NCBI GenBank assembly: GCA_965224845.1
Contig: CBDDAJ010000026.1
Coordinates: forward strand, 124,001 to 188,000
DNA from: Wocania_A sp965224845
GTDB lineage: Bacteria; Bacteroidota; Bacteroidia; Flavobacteriales; Flavobacteriaceae
Reading direction: 5' to 3'
Length of the DNA: 64,000 nt
A model generated the notes under the pieces. The model was given only the letters and a program-made list of their open reading frames with translations. It did no database searches and had not been told where the DNA came from. Position numbers and translations under genes: made by a program. This document shows, one piece after another, positions 1 through 8,006 of the stretch. Positions within the stretch are counted from its first letter, which is position 1; each line of letters begins with the position of its first letter.

Positions 1-1751
1 TAACTGCTGCTTCAGTAGATAAAATTGAAATTATTACATCTCCATCTGCTAAAAATCAAGCCGATGGAATCTCCGGAATCCTCAATATAATATTAAAAAA
101 GCATGCCAATTATGGATTAAACCTCATGTTAAACGCATCTGTGGGTACAAAACGTCATCAATATGGGTTTGATACAAATTATAATCTTTCTTTGGTGAAT
201 ATTCGATTGAATGTATCTAATAGCAGGAGGAAGATGGATAGTAAGCAATGGATTTCTCAGGAATATACTAACGGAAATACACGTGATTTTTTTGCACCGC
301 ATGATTTTAACGGGAAGATTAATAACATTTCATCAGGCATAGATATTTTCTTAAACGAAAACAACGCGTTGTCCTTTCAGGTTAATTTTACAGATGATTA
401 TCATAGCTTTCATAACAACACTTTTTATTCCAATGTAACTGGTCGTTCAGACTATGTGTATACAAGAAATTCATCACATACGCATAAAACAACGGTTTAT
501 AATGCCAATTACAGAAAGAAGTTTGCTTCAAAAGGGCATTACTTAGAATTGGATTACAATTTAACAAACAATAAAAATATTTTGCCTGCGTCAGATAATG
601 AAGCAGGCGTTTTTTTATTTGATGAGTTACAAAACAATCGAAATGCTTTACATGCTTTTGCTTTTGATTGTGCATTGCCAATAAAACAAATAACACTGGA
701 GACCGGTTTTACTTGGGATTATAGGAAATTAAAAAGCTATAGAGAATTTTTACCACATGCAAGTGTTGCTACACAAGATGCTTTTGATTATAAGGAAAAC
801 TTAATTGGAATTTATGGGTTAACAAGATTTAAAACAGGAAATTTTACCTGGCAGACAGGTTTGCGGTACGAACATTTTATATCAGATTCTAATAACACAG
901 TAAACAACCAGGTTAGTGATTTGCAATTTTCCAACGTCTTTCCATCTGTTCACATATCTTATATGTCGAATCACAAAAATACATTTAGTACGGGGTATAG
1001 CAGACGGATTTCACGCCCTAATTTTCGTCATATCAATCCGTTTCAAATCGGGAATCAATATTTTCAATGGAATTCCAATCCAAACTTACTACCGGAATTT
1101 GCTGATAATTTTGAATTAAATTATCAATATAACGGCAAAAAATTAAATAGTTCAACATCGGCTTTTTACCGTTATCGTACCGATGTTATCCAATGGTTAG
1201 AAGCTATTGATGCCAATGGAGTTCGTTTTATAAATTTTGACAATGTTGGACAAAGGCATTCTTTTGGAATAGAAAATACTGTTCAATATAAAATTGCTGA
1301 CTACTGGAATTCAGAATTTTCTGTAAGCTATTATTATACCAGGGCTAATCAGCCAGACATAACCTGGAATAACATATACCATTCTGGTATCGTATTGAAA
1401 AATACTTTTAAAATCACGACATATATTGCTACAGATATAACGTATCGTTATACACCAAGAAACCAAAATATTTATAGTATTACCGAACCCAGAAACCGTA
1501 TGGATTGGGCAATTAGAGCATCGTTTTTAGACCATAAACTAACTGCAAATCTTCGAATAGTAGATGTATTGAATGCTAATCTGCGCAGGCGTACAATTGT
1601 ATTACCGGGGATCGTTCAAAATGAAACCTGGAAATTCCAATCGCAAACTTTTGGATGGATGCTCAATCTAAATTATAAGGTGTTTCAGAATAAAGGAAAA
1701 ACCAGAAATAGAAAATCACGGAACTATAACTTTGGAGGAACCACCGATTAA
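1..1751 (+). CDS. Outer-membrane beta-barrel TonB-type receptor, 5'-truncated by window edge
   Basis: The reading frame is open from base 3, well before the first ATG at 126, so the gene begins outside the window. The upstream codons read VDKIEIITSPSAKNQADG and then GILNIILKK, the end of a TonB plug domain. The remaining ~540 residues are a Tyr/Asn/Phe-rich alternating beta-barrel. The pattern matches the 'outer membrane beta-barrel family' receptors of Bacteroidota (OMP_b-brl type), which usually carry an N-terminal carboxypeptidase-regulatory-like domain; that part is not visible here. It probably imports or senses an unknown ligand in the outer membrane using TonB energy. A lipoprotein gene follows after 21 bp and a LytS/LytTR pair lies just downstream, so these may form one regulated locus. 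Family call is firm, substrate unknown. Confidence 0.88.
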   Translation, partial: TAASVDKIEIITSPSAKNQADGISGILNIILKKHANYGLNLMLNASVGTKRHQYGFDTNYNLSLVNIRLNVSNSRRKMDSKQWISQEYTNGNTRDFFAPHDFNGKINNISSGIDIFLNENNALSFQVNFTDDYHSFHNNTFYSNVTGRSDYVYTRNSSHTHKTTVYNANYRKKFASKGHYLELDYNLTNNKNILPASDNEAGVFLFDELQNNRNALHAFAFDCALPIKQITLETGFTWDYRKLKSYREFLPHASVATQDAFDYKENLIGIYGLTRFKTGNFTWQTGLRYEHFISDSNNTVNNQVSDLQFSNVFPSVHISYMSNHKNTFSTGYSRRISRPNFRHINPFQIGNQYFQWNSNPNLLPEFADNFELNYQYNGKKLNSSTSAFYRYRTDVIQWLEAIDANGVRFINFDNVGQRHSFGIENTVQYKIADYWNSEFSVSYYYTRANQPDITWNNIYHSGIVLKNTFKITTYIATDITYRYTPRNQNIYSITEPRNRMDWAIRASFLDHKLTANLRIVDVLNANLRRRTIVLPGIVQNETWKFQSQTFGWMLNLNYKVFQNKGKTRNRKSRNYNFGGTTD

Positions 1752-1772
1752 TTTACTTAAAACCATATTATA

Positions 1773-2465
1773 ATGAAAAAAAATGTATTGAGAATTACCC
1801 TTTTTTATTTGTTTGTATTACTGGTAAACTGCTCTAAAGCAACTTTAAAAAAAGAAGCGATTACGGCTCGTGAGCTCTCTACCTGGAGAACATTAGATAA
1901 GGGAAAGTCTACAGTAGTAGGCGAGGAGATTATTATTGAGGAAACCAAAGGGTCTGATGGCTATTTTTTAGTGAGCCCTAAAAGTTATAAAGGAGACATC
2001 ATTTTAAATTATAAAGTAAAAGCTTTATCAGAATCCACTGTTTTAATTGTTCTTTTTTCGGCATCAGATGCTGGAGCACATCAGGGGATCACACTACCAC
2101 CGGATGATACTAAGGGTATGGGATTCTGGACATGGAGAACGCACTTAGAGCATTATAATTTAACATTTAACAATGCGTCTCATAATAATAAACCATTCTT
2201 TTTTAAAAATATAGCACCACGATCTAAAGGGTTTTACCTCACAAAAGCTGAAAATATTATGAACACACAACAATGGTACGACGTAGAAATAGGAAAACGA
2301 GACAACCGCCTATGGTTTAAGCTCAACAATAAAATGGTTTTCGAACAGGAAGACTGCAAGCCTTTAGATGGCGGGCATTTGATATTTAGAATTAGCGGAA
2401 CTACAGGAGAAAAAGTAGTTTTTGCTAAGGCGGCTCTAAAGGATGTAATGCTTTCATCCTTTTAA
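1773..2465 (+). CDS. DUF1961-like (YesU-type) lipoprotein
   Basis: 230 residues. The N-terminus has a hydrophobic stretch ending in a lipobox, LLVNC, so it should be a lipoprotein anchored at Cys20. The body is beta-rich with Trp/Tyr-containing motifs (GFWTWRTHLEHYN, QQWYDVEIGKRDNRLWF) and ends with a strand that fits a concanavalin-like jelly roll. This is the layout of DUF1961/YesU proteins, which are thought to bind or act on carbohydrate and often lie in polysaccharide-use loci. It starts 21 bp after the receptor stop and is probably cotranscribed with it. The family assignment comes from recalled motif similarity; no catalytic function is claimed. Confidence 0.7.
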   Translation: MKKNVLRITLFYLFVLLVNCSKATLKKEAITARELSTWRTLDKGKSTVVGEEIIIEETKGSDGYFLVSPKSYKGDIILNYKVKALSESTVLIVLFSASDAGAHQGITLPPDDTKGMGFWTWRTHLEHYNLTFNNASHNNKPFFFKNIAPRSKGFYLTKAENIMNTQQWYDVEIGKRDNRLWFKLNNKMVFEQEDCKPLDGGHLIFRISGTTGEKVVFAKAALKDVMLSSF

Positions 2466-2568
2466 AACTTAACAAAGTATTGATAATCAAATTTTAGTTA
2501 TATCGGCAGGTATAGGTTATTATTTGCTTAATGCCCATTATGGGCTTTCATATGAATAAAATTGTAAC

Positions 2569-3600
2569 TTGCTAATCTTGGAAATAAAGAAAAACAGATA
2601 TCAAAAGTTTTTAAAAATGGAACCGTTACTTCATGTTTTTATATGGAGTATGGTGTTGTTTTATCCATATATAAAGTATTTAGGAAGGGAAGGCGGCTAT
2701 ATGATGTCCTTTGCTCATGAACTGAATTCATTACTGTTTAAAATGATTATTTCTTATTTTTTATACCTCTGGTTTTTCCCTAAGAAGCATCTGCTAAAAT
2801 ATAGTCCCTTTGTCATTGTTGCCTTAGTGCTGAATGCGGTTATCTATGAATTCTCTGATCAGGTTTTTCATAAAGAGCATACCTTTTTCTGGAAACATTT
2901 TGCAGCAAATATGCTAACCTATATTAGTTTTGGAATTGTTTTCTTTGCCATCTATACAGTAAAGCATTTATATAGGAAACAGGTAGTGATTGATTTATTA
3001 TCAAAAGAGAAAAAAGAAGCAGAATTAAAGGCATTAAAAGCTCAGGTAGATCCGCATTTTTTATTTAATACACTAAATACAATCTATGCAAACGCTTTAA
3101 GGAAAGATGAGAAAACACCGGAGTTGATTTTAAAACTATCCGATAGTTTCAGGTATTTATTAGGCGAAGGGCAAAAGCCCCGGGTATTCGTTCAACAAGA
3201 AATCCGGCATATAAAGGATTATATTAATTTGCAAGAGGAGCGTTTGTTACGTAAAGTAAAGGTTGACTTTACATCAAAAATTGATTCCGAAGAGCACCTC
3301 ATTTCCCCATTGTTACTTATTGGTTTTGTTGAAAATGCCTTTAAATACACGAGTATTTTAAAAGGTGAAGATCATTTGCTTACAATCAAAATACAATTAC
3401 AGAATGATGAATTGATATTTCAATGCCAAAATCCATTTCTGCCAAATGCCGAAGAATCGTTAGAATTGAGCTGGAAAAAAAGTGGAGTAGGCATAAAAAA
3501 CACTCAAAACCGTTTGCAGTTGTTGTATCCGGATAAACATAAGCTTGAGATTAAAACAGAAAATAACCTGTTTAATGTATTATTGAAAATTGAATTATGA
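2569..3600 (+). CDS. LytS/YehU-type sensor histidine kinase
   Basis: Inner-membrane histidine kinase of the His_kinase (PF06580) class. Four hydrophobic segments lie at roughly residues 20-36, 56-72, 78-95 and 112-132, followed by a short coiled coil and the phosphoacceptor motif QVDPHFLFNTLNTI (His163 in this numbering). A degenerate HATPase region follows, with LLLIGFVENAFKYT and GVGIKNTQNRL. No extracellular sensor domain is present. The start at 2569 is TTG; an ATG at 2617 (residue 17) would give 327 residues and is a good alternative. The stop overlaps the next gene by four bases (ATGA), showing translational coupling to the LytTR regulator, its evident partner. The signal sensed is unknown. 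Confidence 0.88.
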   Translation: MLILEIKKNRYQKFLKMEPLLHVFIWSMVLFYPYIKYLGREGGYMMSFAHELNSLLFKMIISYFLYLWFFPKKHLLKYSPFVIVALVLNAVIYEFSDQVFHKEHTFFWKHFAANMLTYISFGIVFFAIYTVKHLYRKQVVIDLLSKEKKEAELKALKAQVDPHFLFNTLNTIYANALRKDEKTPELILKLSDSFRYLLGEGQKPRVFVQQEIRHIKDYINLQEERLLRKVKVDFTSKIDSEEHLISPLLLIGFVENAFKYTSILKGEDHLLTIKIQLQNDELIFQCQNPFLPNAEESLELSWKKSGVGIKNTQNRLQLLYPDKHKLEIKTENNLFNVLLKIEL

Positions 3601-4274
3601 TACACTGTTTGATTTTAGAGGATGAACAATCGGCACGAGAAGTTTTGCAAGGATATATAGACAAAACGCCTTTTGTAAATTGTATAGGAACGTACGAAAG
3701 CGGATTAGACATTCCTGTAGAGGAATTAAAACGCGTTGATATTCTGTTTTTAGATATTCAATTGCCCGAACTCAACGGGTTGTCTTTTTTAAAAACGGTT
3801 ATAGACCCTCCCAAAGTAATCGTAACGACTGCCTATTCTAGTCATGCCGTTGATGCTTTTGAAGAAGCAGTATTAGATTATTTAGTAAAACCATTTTCTT
3901 ACGAACGCTTTTTTAAAGCGGTTACTCGGGCTAGAAATCACTTTTTAGTGCCACAGAAAGAAAACAACAACGCCCTCTTTTTATATGCTGATAAAACGCT
4001 TTATAAAGTTGAAATTGATGATATCTTGTACCTGAAATCTGAAGTAGACTATGTAAATGTTATTACCAAGAACAGAGACATTTTGATCTCTGATAGCTTA
4101 CGCAATTGGAAAGCTAAGCTATCGGGCTTTGCCTTTATGCAAGTACATCGCTCGTATATTATCAATATTGATAAAATTGAAAAAGTTTACGGAAACCAGG
4201 TTTTTATTAAGGATAAGCCGATTCCCATAGGGAAGACCTATAAAAAACTATTCTTAAAACGACTGTATCATTAG
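3597..4274 (+). CDS. LytTR-family response regulator
   Basis: 225 residues. The N-terminal receiver domain has an acidic pocket around Glu8-Asp9-Glu10, the phosphoacceptor Asp53 in ILFLDIQLP, a TTAYS segment and the conserved Lys in YLVKPF. The C-terminal ~100 residues are a LytTR DNA-binding domain (DDILYLKSEVDYVNVIT, FMQVHRSYIINIDKIEKV, IPIGKTYKKLFLKRL). It overlaps the kinase gene by four bases and is coupled to it. LytTR regulators bind as dimers to direct repeats. Possible targets are the neighbouring receptor and lipoprotein genes, but I found no clear repeat to support that. Confidence 0.92.
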   Translation: MIHCLILEDEQSAREVLQGYIDKTPFVNCIGTYESGLDIPVEELKRVDILFLDIQLPELNGLSFLKTVIDPPKVIVTTAYSSHAVDAFEEAVLDYLVKPFSYERFFKAVTRARNHFLVPQKENNNALFLYADKTLYKVEIDDILYLKSEVDYVNVITKNRDILISDSLRNWKAKLSGFAFMQVHRSYIINIDKIEKVYGNQVFIKDKPIPIGKTYKKLFLKRLYH

Positions 4275-4486
4275 ATACTGTTAATAATTTGATAAGTCTC
4301 TTTTTAGATGAAAATCAGAAACAGGGGGTGTTTTAAGTGATACAAATACAATAATCTGGTTGGTATTTTGACCCTCTACAGGTTTTAGCCATGATAATAA
4401 AAACCGCTTGCGGCTTATGAGATTTTATATTTTTAAATAGGAGTGGAGTAATACGTTGTATACAAAATCGAGAGTATTGAGATTTC

Positions 4487-4999
4487 TTAAAACAGCTCTT
4501 TAATTCTTTTAATGCTATTTAGTATACCTAAAGTCACGATGCTACAACCGATAATTAGTTCTAGCCACCAAAAGAAATCATTATTTCTAAAAAGAATTAT
4601 AGATATTCTAAGTGCTAGATAAGCCATTAACAAATAATTAATTATAGTTTTATTCTTTTCTTTTAGGGCAAAATGAATAAGGTTGCTAAGTATTAACAAT
4701 GTGCTAATTATAATAATTTCTGTATTGTATGGCCAATGTATTATACGCATTAATATGGCTATAGTTAATATCGCGCTAAGTATCCAACCAAAAATCCCAG
4801 GGTATTGTTTTTTAATTAATGTGCTTTCTGTAAAACAGATAATTACCAGTAAAAAGAGTTTTATATTGGTTTTAGGAATCATACTAAAGTTTATAGTATC
4901 GGTTTGTATAACGCTAAATAATAAGGTATTTATCAAACTGGGTATATAAACCAAGCTAAAGAGAACTGTAATAATTAGTATATATGTGTTTCTGGACAA
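4487..4999 (-). CDS. Small multi-pass membrane protein, unknown function
   Basis: 170 residues, very hydrophobic, with about five or six membrane segments (near 5-27, 46-58, 68-86, 92-110, 120-137 and 142-160) separated by short Lys/Arg loops such as EKNKTIINY. No catalytic or binding motif is recognised. It is read on the opposite strand to its neighbours and stands alone, convergent with the LytTR gene and divergent from the next operon. The opposite-strand frame over the same bases (4683-4949) lacks protein-like composition. I cannot assign a function. Confidence 0.65.
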   Translation of the reverse strand: MSRNTYILIITVLFSLVYIPSLINTLLFSVIQTDTINFSMIPKTNIKLFLLVIICFTESTLIKKQYPGIFGWILSAILTIAILMRIIHWPYNTEIIIISTLLILSNLIHFALKEKNKTIINYLLMAYLALRISIILFRNNDFFWWLELIIGCSIVTLGILNSIKRIKELF

Positions 5000-5048
5000 G
5001 CTTTAGTTTTTAAGGTTTAAAAATATAACATTATAATTTAGGGGTTTA

Positions 5049-5220
5049 TTAAAATGTACTATAATGTTCTGCGTTATGTTACTTTGCTTTGGTAAAAGCG
5101 AAGTCCTTTAACCCAATTTTCTTGGATTTTTTTCTTTCTAAAAGCTTCTTTAAAAATGTAATGGAATACTCTTTGCCCGAAGCGACGATAGGAGCGAAGC
5201 GGGAATGTGTATGGAATGGG
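5049..5220. repeat. Intergenic repeat Q, copy 1
   Basis: This stretch resembles 9289-9463. Both begin TTAAAA(g)TGTACTATAATG, continue through ATGTTACTTTGCTTTGG and TAAAAGC, diverge in the middle, then share GACGATAGGAG and AATGTGTrTGGAATGG at the right end. The left part folds as a small hairpin (ATAATG and CGTTAT here; ATAATG and CATTAT in copy 2), so a G-U pair replaces G-C. It lies in the 387-bp gap at 5000-5386 upstream of a histidine kinase operon. No protein coding is seen. Function unknown; possibly a non-autonomous mobile or structured element. Confidence 0.6.
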
Positions 5221-5358
5221 TTAATAATAGCTAAACAAAACTTTTTATCCTTAATTTTGAGGATATAAATATCCTTAATTTAGATGTTTTATAGTACCTG
5301 TATTAAAAATATATTTGCAATACTACATACTATATTCTTTTTTCTGAGAATAATTTGA

Positions 5359-5366
5359 TATATTTG
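5359..5366 (+). promoter_or_regulatory. Candidate -7 promoter box (TATATTTG)
   Basis: Exact match to the Bacteroidota TAnnTTTG box, 20 bp before the ATG of the histidine kinase gene. A second exact copy sits at 5310-5317. Neither has a clear TTG -33 element, so the assignment is tentative. Confidence 0.35.
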
Positions 5367-5386
5367 AGCTATTATTTGTAAATAGC

Positions 5387-6202
5387 ATGTCTTTATATAT
5401 CACATACTTATCTATTTTTATTTTATTATGTATAATCATAATACAAGCTATTCTTTTGCATAAATCAAGTAAAAGAAACAAAATATTGAATAAAAATTTT
5501 GAGATAAGCAATTTGAAAATAGAAGAACTTCTTAAAAAACAAGAATTAAAGTCTATTAGAGCTATGATAGAAGGTCAAGAAGATGAAAGAAGAAGAATAG
5601 CTAGTGATCTTCACGATAGATTAGGCAGTATGCTTTCGATGGTTAAACTTCATTACCAATCTGTAGAACAAAATATTAAACATTTAAATATTTCTAATCA
5701 AAGGCAATATTCAAAGGCTAATATACTATTAGATGAAGCTTGCGCTGAAGTTAGAAAAATTGCTCATGATATGGTTTCTGGAACTCTTGCTAAATTTGGT
5801 TTGATAGCTGCTTTAGATGATTTAAAGGACTCTCTTGAAGATAATAATAATACTTTAAATATTGATTTAATAGTACATGGGTTCAAAAATCGGCTAGAAC
5901 AGAAAAATGAAGTTACTATATATAGGATTATTCAAGAACTAATTAGTAATGTTCTAAAACATGCAAATGCCAGTGAGATAGTAATCCAATTAATTTTTAA
6001 TCAAAATGGACTTAATCTTATTGTAGAAGATAATGGTAATGGTTTTGATGTAAATAATATACCTAAAGATGGCGGAATGGGACTTAAAAATGTTCTTTCA
6101 CGAGTGGATGAAATAAAAGGGCAGTTAAATATAGATTCATCATTAGATAAGGGTACAACAGTTACAATAGACATTCCTTTAAATGAATTAATAGAGTTAT
6201 GA
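5387..6202 (+). CDS. NarL-type sensor histidine kinase with single N-terminal TM segment
   Basis: 271 residues. One membrane helix at residues 4-25 is followed by a coiled coil (about 30-65), then the HisKA_3 dimerisation motif DERRRIASDLHDRLGSML with phosphoacceptor His76. The HATPase_c domain shows YRIIQELISNVLKHANA (N box), VEDNGNGFD (G1) and GGMGLKNVLSRV (G2). There is no periplasmic sensing domain, so input is probably through the membrane helix, the coiled coil or a partner protein. It overlaps the following response regulator by four bases (ATGA) and forms an operon with it and the small membrane protein at 6832. Confidence 0.9.
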   Translation: MSLYITYLSIFILLCIIIIQAILLHKSSKRNKILNKNFEISNLKIEELLKKQELKSIRAMIEGQEDERRRIASDLHDRLGSMLSMVKLHYQSVEQNIKHLNISNQRQYSKANILLDEACAEVRKIAHDMVSGTLAKFGLIAALDDLKDSLEDNNNTLNIDLIVHGFKNRLEQKNEVTIYRIIQELISNVLKHANASEIVIQLIFNQNGLNLIVEDNGNGFDVNNIPKDGGMGLKNVLSRVDEIKGQLNIDSSLDKGTTVTIDIPLNELIEL

Positions 6203-6825
6203 TAAAAATTATTATTGCAGATGATCATAGAATAGTACTTGAGGGATTATCATCTCTGATAGAACTTTCTAATGATATTAAAATTGTTGGATTAGCAAAT
6301 AATGGTCAAGAAATTATAGATTTATTAAACAGTCAAGAAGTAGATATTGTAGTCTCAGATATTGAGATGCCAGTTATGGATGGAGTAAAAGTAACTAGAT
6401 TGATTAGAAATCAATTCCCTAAAGTAAAAGTATTAATACTTACAATGTATAGTTCAATAGCGTTTATCAGGAATATTTTAGAAATAGGTGCACATGGTTA
6501 TATTCTTAAGAATAAAGGGAAAGAAGAGTTAATTGATGCAATTAAAACCATATATGATGGAGGTGAATATTTTGGAAGAGAAATTGAAAAAACATTACGG
6601 GAAAGTTTAAAAAAAGAAAACGTTTTTGATATTGTCAAATTGACTAAACGAGAAATAGATGTTCTAAAGCTTATTGCAAAAGGGGACACGACACCTATTA
6701 TTTCTGAAAAACTTTTCATCGCGCATAGTACAGTTGAAACGCACAGAAGAAACTTAATTGAAAAAACTGGAGTAAAAAATTCAAAAGGTCTTGTAAAATA
6801 TGCTTTTGAAAATGGTTACTCTTAA
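6199..6825 (+). CDS. NarL/FixJ-type response regulator
   Basis: 208 residues. The receiver domain has Asp8-Asp9, phosphoacceptor Asp54 in VVSDIEMPVMDG, and GYILKNKGKEELI with the conserved Lys. A LuxR-type helix-turn-helix follows at the C-terminus (LTKREIDVLKLIAKGDTTP and ISEKLFIAHSTVETHRRN). It is coupled to the kinase by a four-base overlap and followed six bases later by a small membrane protein gene. Targets are unknown; autoregulation of this operon is plausible but no operator was identified. Confidence 0.92.
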   Translation: MIKIIIADDHRIVLEGLSSLIELSNDIKIVGLANNGQEIIDLLNSQEVDIVVSDIEMPVMDGVKVTRLIRNQFPKVKVLILTMYSSIAFIRNILEIGAHGYILKNKGKEELIDAIKTIYDGGEYFGREIEKTLRESLKKENVFDIVKLTKREIDVLKLIAKGDTTPIISEKLFIAHSTVETHRRNLIEKTGVKNSKGLVKYAFENGYS

Positions 6826-6831
6826 TATAAA

Positions 6832-7260
6832 ATGTCAGTAGATAAAAAACATATCACCAAACTAATTAAGCTCGAAAATAATGGAGAGCTTAAAAGAATA
6901 TTGGGTGATTGTGAACTTCATCCTGACGCTTTTGACATATTAGAAAAGCATCTTAATCTAGAAGCTCAAACTTTAATTCGCTATTCAGTAGATAAAGCAA
7001 AAAAAAGATCCGATAAAACTATAGTAAATTCACATTCTATTGAAGCAATTGGAGAATCTGAATTGAGAAGGAATTCAAACAAAAACACTCCATTCTTAGA
7101 AATAATCAAAATCTTTGGAACAATAGGAATAACTGCATGCTTAACTCATATAATACAATCTTCACAAAGTGTGAATTCAGATATAAATGTATTTGTAGTT
7201 GTTTTAGGTGTGTTTGGAGGTTTATTGTTAGGAACCGGTTTGTTCTATAAAAAAAAATAG
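6832..7260 (+). CDS. Small membrane protein, third gene of a two-component operon
   Basis: 142 residues with no recognised family. The N-terminal ~85 residues are soluble and charged. Two hydrophobic segments follow (near 88-107 and 117-138), and the tail is KKK, so the N-terminal part is probably cytoplasmic. It starts six bases after the response regulator stop, so it is almost certainly cotranscribed with the kinase and regulator. It could be an accessory sensor or an output of the system. Function unknown. Confidence 0.65.
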   Translation: MSVDKKHITKLIKLENNGELKRILGDCELHPDAFDILEKHLNLEAQTLIRYSVDKAKKRSDKTIVNSHSIEAIGESELRRNSNKNTPFLEIIKIFGTIGITACLTHIIQSSQSVNSDINVFVVVLGVFGGLLLGTGLFYKKK

Positions 7261-7284
7261 ACAAATTGGAACAATCACAATTTG

Positions 7285-7482
7285 TCACTCAAACTTCCCA
7301 CTCCCATAATTAACCCGTTTCTTAAAGTCAATCACTTCGTCCTTTAATTTCTTATTAGCATTTTTAATCAATTCATTTTGGAGTTTCATAATGCGTAATA
7401 AATCGTGAATCGCATTTAAATTATCTAGTTGCGTATATACGATTTTTTCAAGGTCGGCTTTAGTATATTTAGGATATGGCAT
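7285..7482 (-). CDS. Small helical protein, unknown
   Basis: 65 residues, mostly amphipathic helix (DLEKIVYTQLDNLNAIHDLL, LQNELIKNANKKLKDEV), ending in VNYGSGKFE. It lies convergent with the 6832 gene and divergent from the XRE regulator at 7678, sharing an intergenic region with operator-like dyads. No family recognised. The clean start, amphipathic periodicity and position make it a plausible real gene, perhaps part of the island. Confidence 0.5.
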   Translation of the reverse strand: MPYPKYTKADLEKIVYTQLDNLNAIHDLLRIMKLQNELIKNANKKLKDEVIDFKKRVNYGSGKFE

Positions 7483-7542
7483 AAAATTTGAAATAAAGTT
7501 ATTAACAATAAGAATTTAACTAAAAATTACATTTATATAATT

Positions 7543-7624
7543 TTAACTTACATAAAGTTAATTCAAACTTATAAATTAAATTTTAAAAATACAAGTTTAG
7601 ATTACTAAAAGTTAACCTAAACTT
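7543..7624. promoter_or_regulatory. Operator-like inverted repeats in divergent promoter region
   Basis: Two dyads lie between the divergent genes at 7285 and 7678. The first is TTAACTT-ACATA-AAGTTAA (7543-7561), a perfect 7-bp inverted repeat. The second is AAGTTTAG at 7593-7600 with CTAAACTT at 7617-7624. Both sites share an AAGTT core, as expected for one regulator binding several sites. The adjacent XRE protein is the obvious candidate for autoregulation, by analogy with controller proteins of restriction-modification systems. Inference only. Confidence 0.45.
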
Positions 7625-7677
7625 ATGCTTTATTAAGTATGTATTATATATTTAAAGGTAGAATACATCAAATAAAT

Positions 7678-7884
7678 ATGGTAATAGAAAGGATAAATAG
7701 AATAAAAGAAGTTTTAGTAATTCAAGGAAAATCGCAAGTTTGGCTTGCGGAAGAATTGGGGAAAAGTACGACTTCTGTAACGGCTTTTTGCAATAATAAA
7801 TCACAACCGCATTTAAAGGATTTAAAAAGAATTGCAGAAATACTTGATGTGGATATCAGAGAGCTATTAGTTTCTACAAAATGA
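7678..7884 (+). CDS. XRE-family helix-turn-helix regulator (controller-like)
   Basis: A 68-residue protein starting at the ATG at 7678 (MVIERINRIKEVLVIQGKS). An upstream in-frame ATG at 7639 would add 13 residues that do not resemble the family. Nearly the whole protein is one lambda-Cro-type HTH (QVWLAEELGKSTTSVTAFCN then PHLKDLKRIAEILDVDIREL). Single-domain XRE proteins of this size often control restriction-modification or other defence operons. Its stop overlaps the ATG of a 31-codon frame (7881-7976), and a possible nuclease gene follows at 8007. Likely role: repressor/activator of this cassette, binding the dyads upstream. Confidence 0.82.
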   Translation: MVIERINRIKEVLVIQGKSQVWLAEELGKSTTSVTAFCNNKSQPHLKDLKRIAEILDVDIRELLVSTK

Positions 7885-7976
7885 TTGCCTTAGAGTTTCT
7901 AAAATTAGAGCTAAAAAGCCATAACCTAGAATTAATCCCCAAAAACGATGGGAGGGAAGAGGTTGATTTTTTATAG
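7881..7976 (+). pseudogene. Short 31-codon frame coupled to XRE gene; possible remnant of a lost partner gene
   Basis: The ATG overlaps the XRE stop codon (ATGA), the arrangement expected for the next gene of an operon. The frame reads MIALEFLKLELKSHNLELIP and continues ten more codons before a TAG. It could be a very small protein. It could also be the N-terminal stump of a larger partner, for example an enzyme controlled by the XRE protein, whose remainder was replaced when the 8007 gene arrived 30 bp further on. I cannot identify the original gene. Confidence 0.35.
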
Positions 7977-8006
7977 CGCAAAACTAAATTAAATCCTTAG
8001 AAAATT

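Noticed and set aside
4683..4949. 88-codon frame opposite the small membrane protein
   Set aside because: The minus-strand frame is longer and has well-formed membrane helices; the plus-strand one is its mirror.
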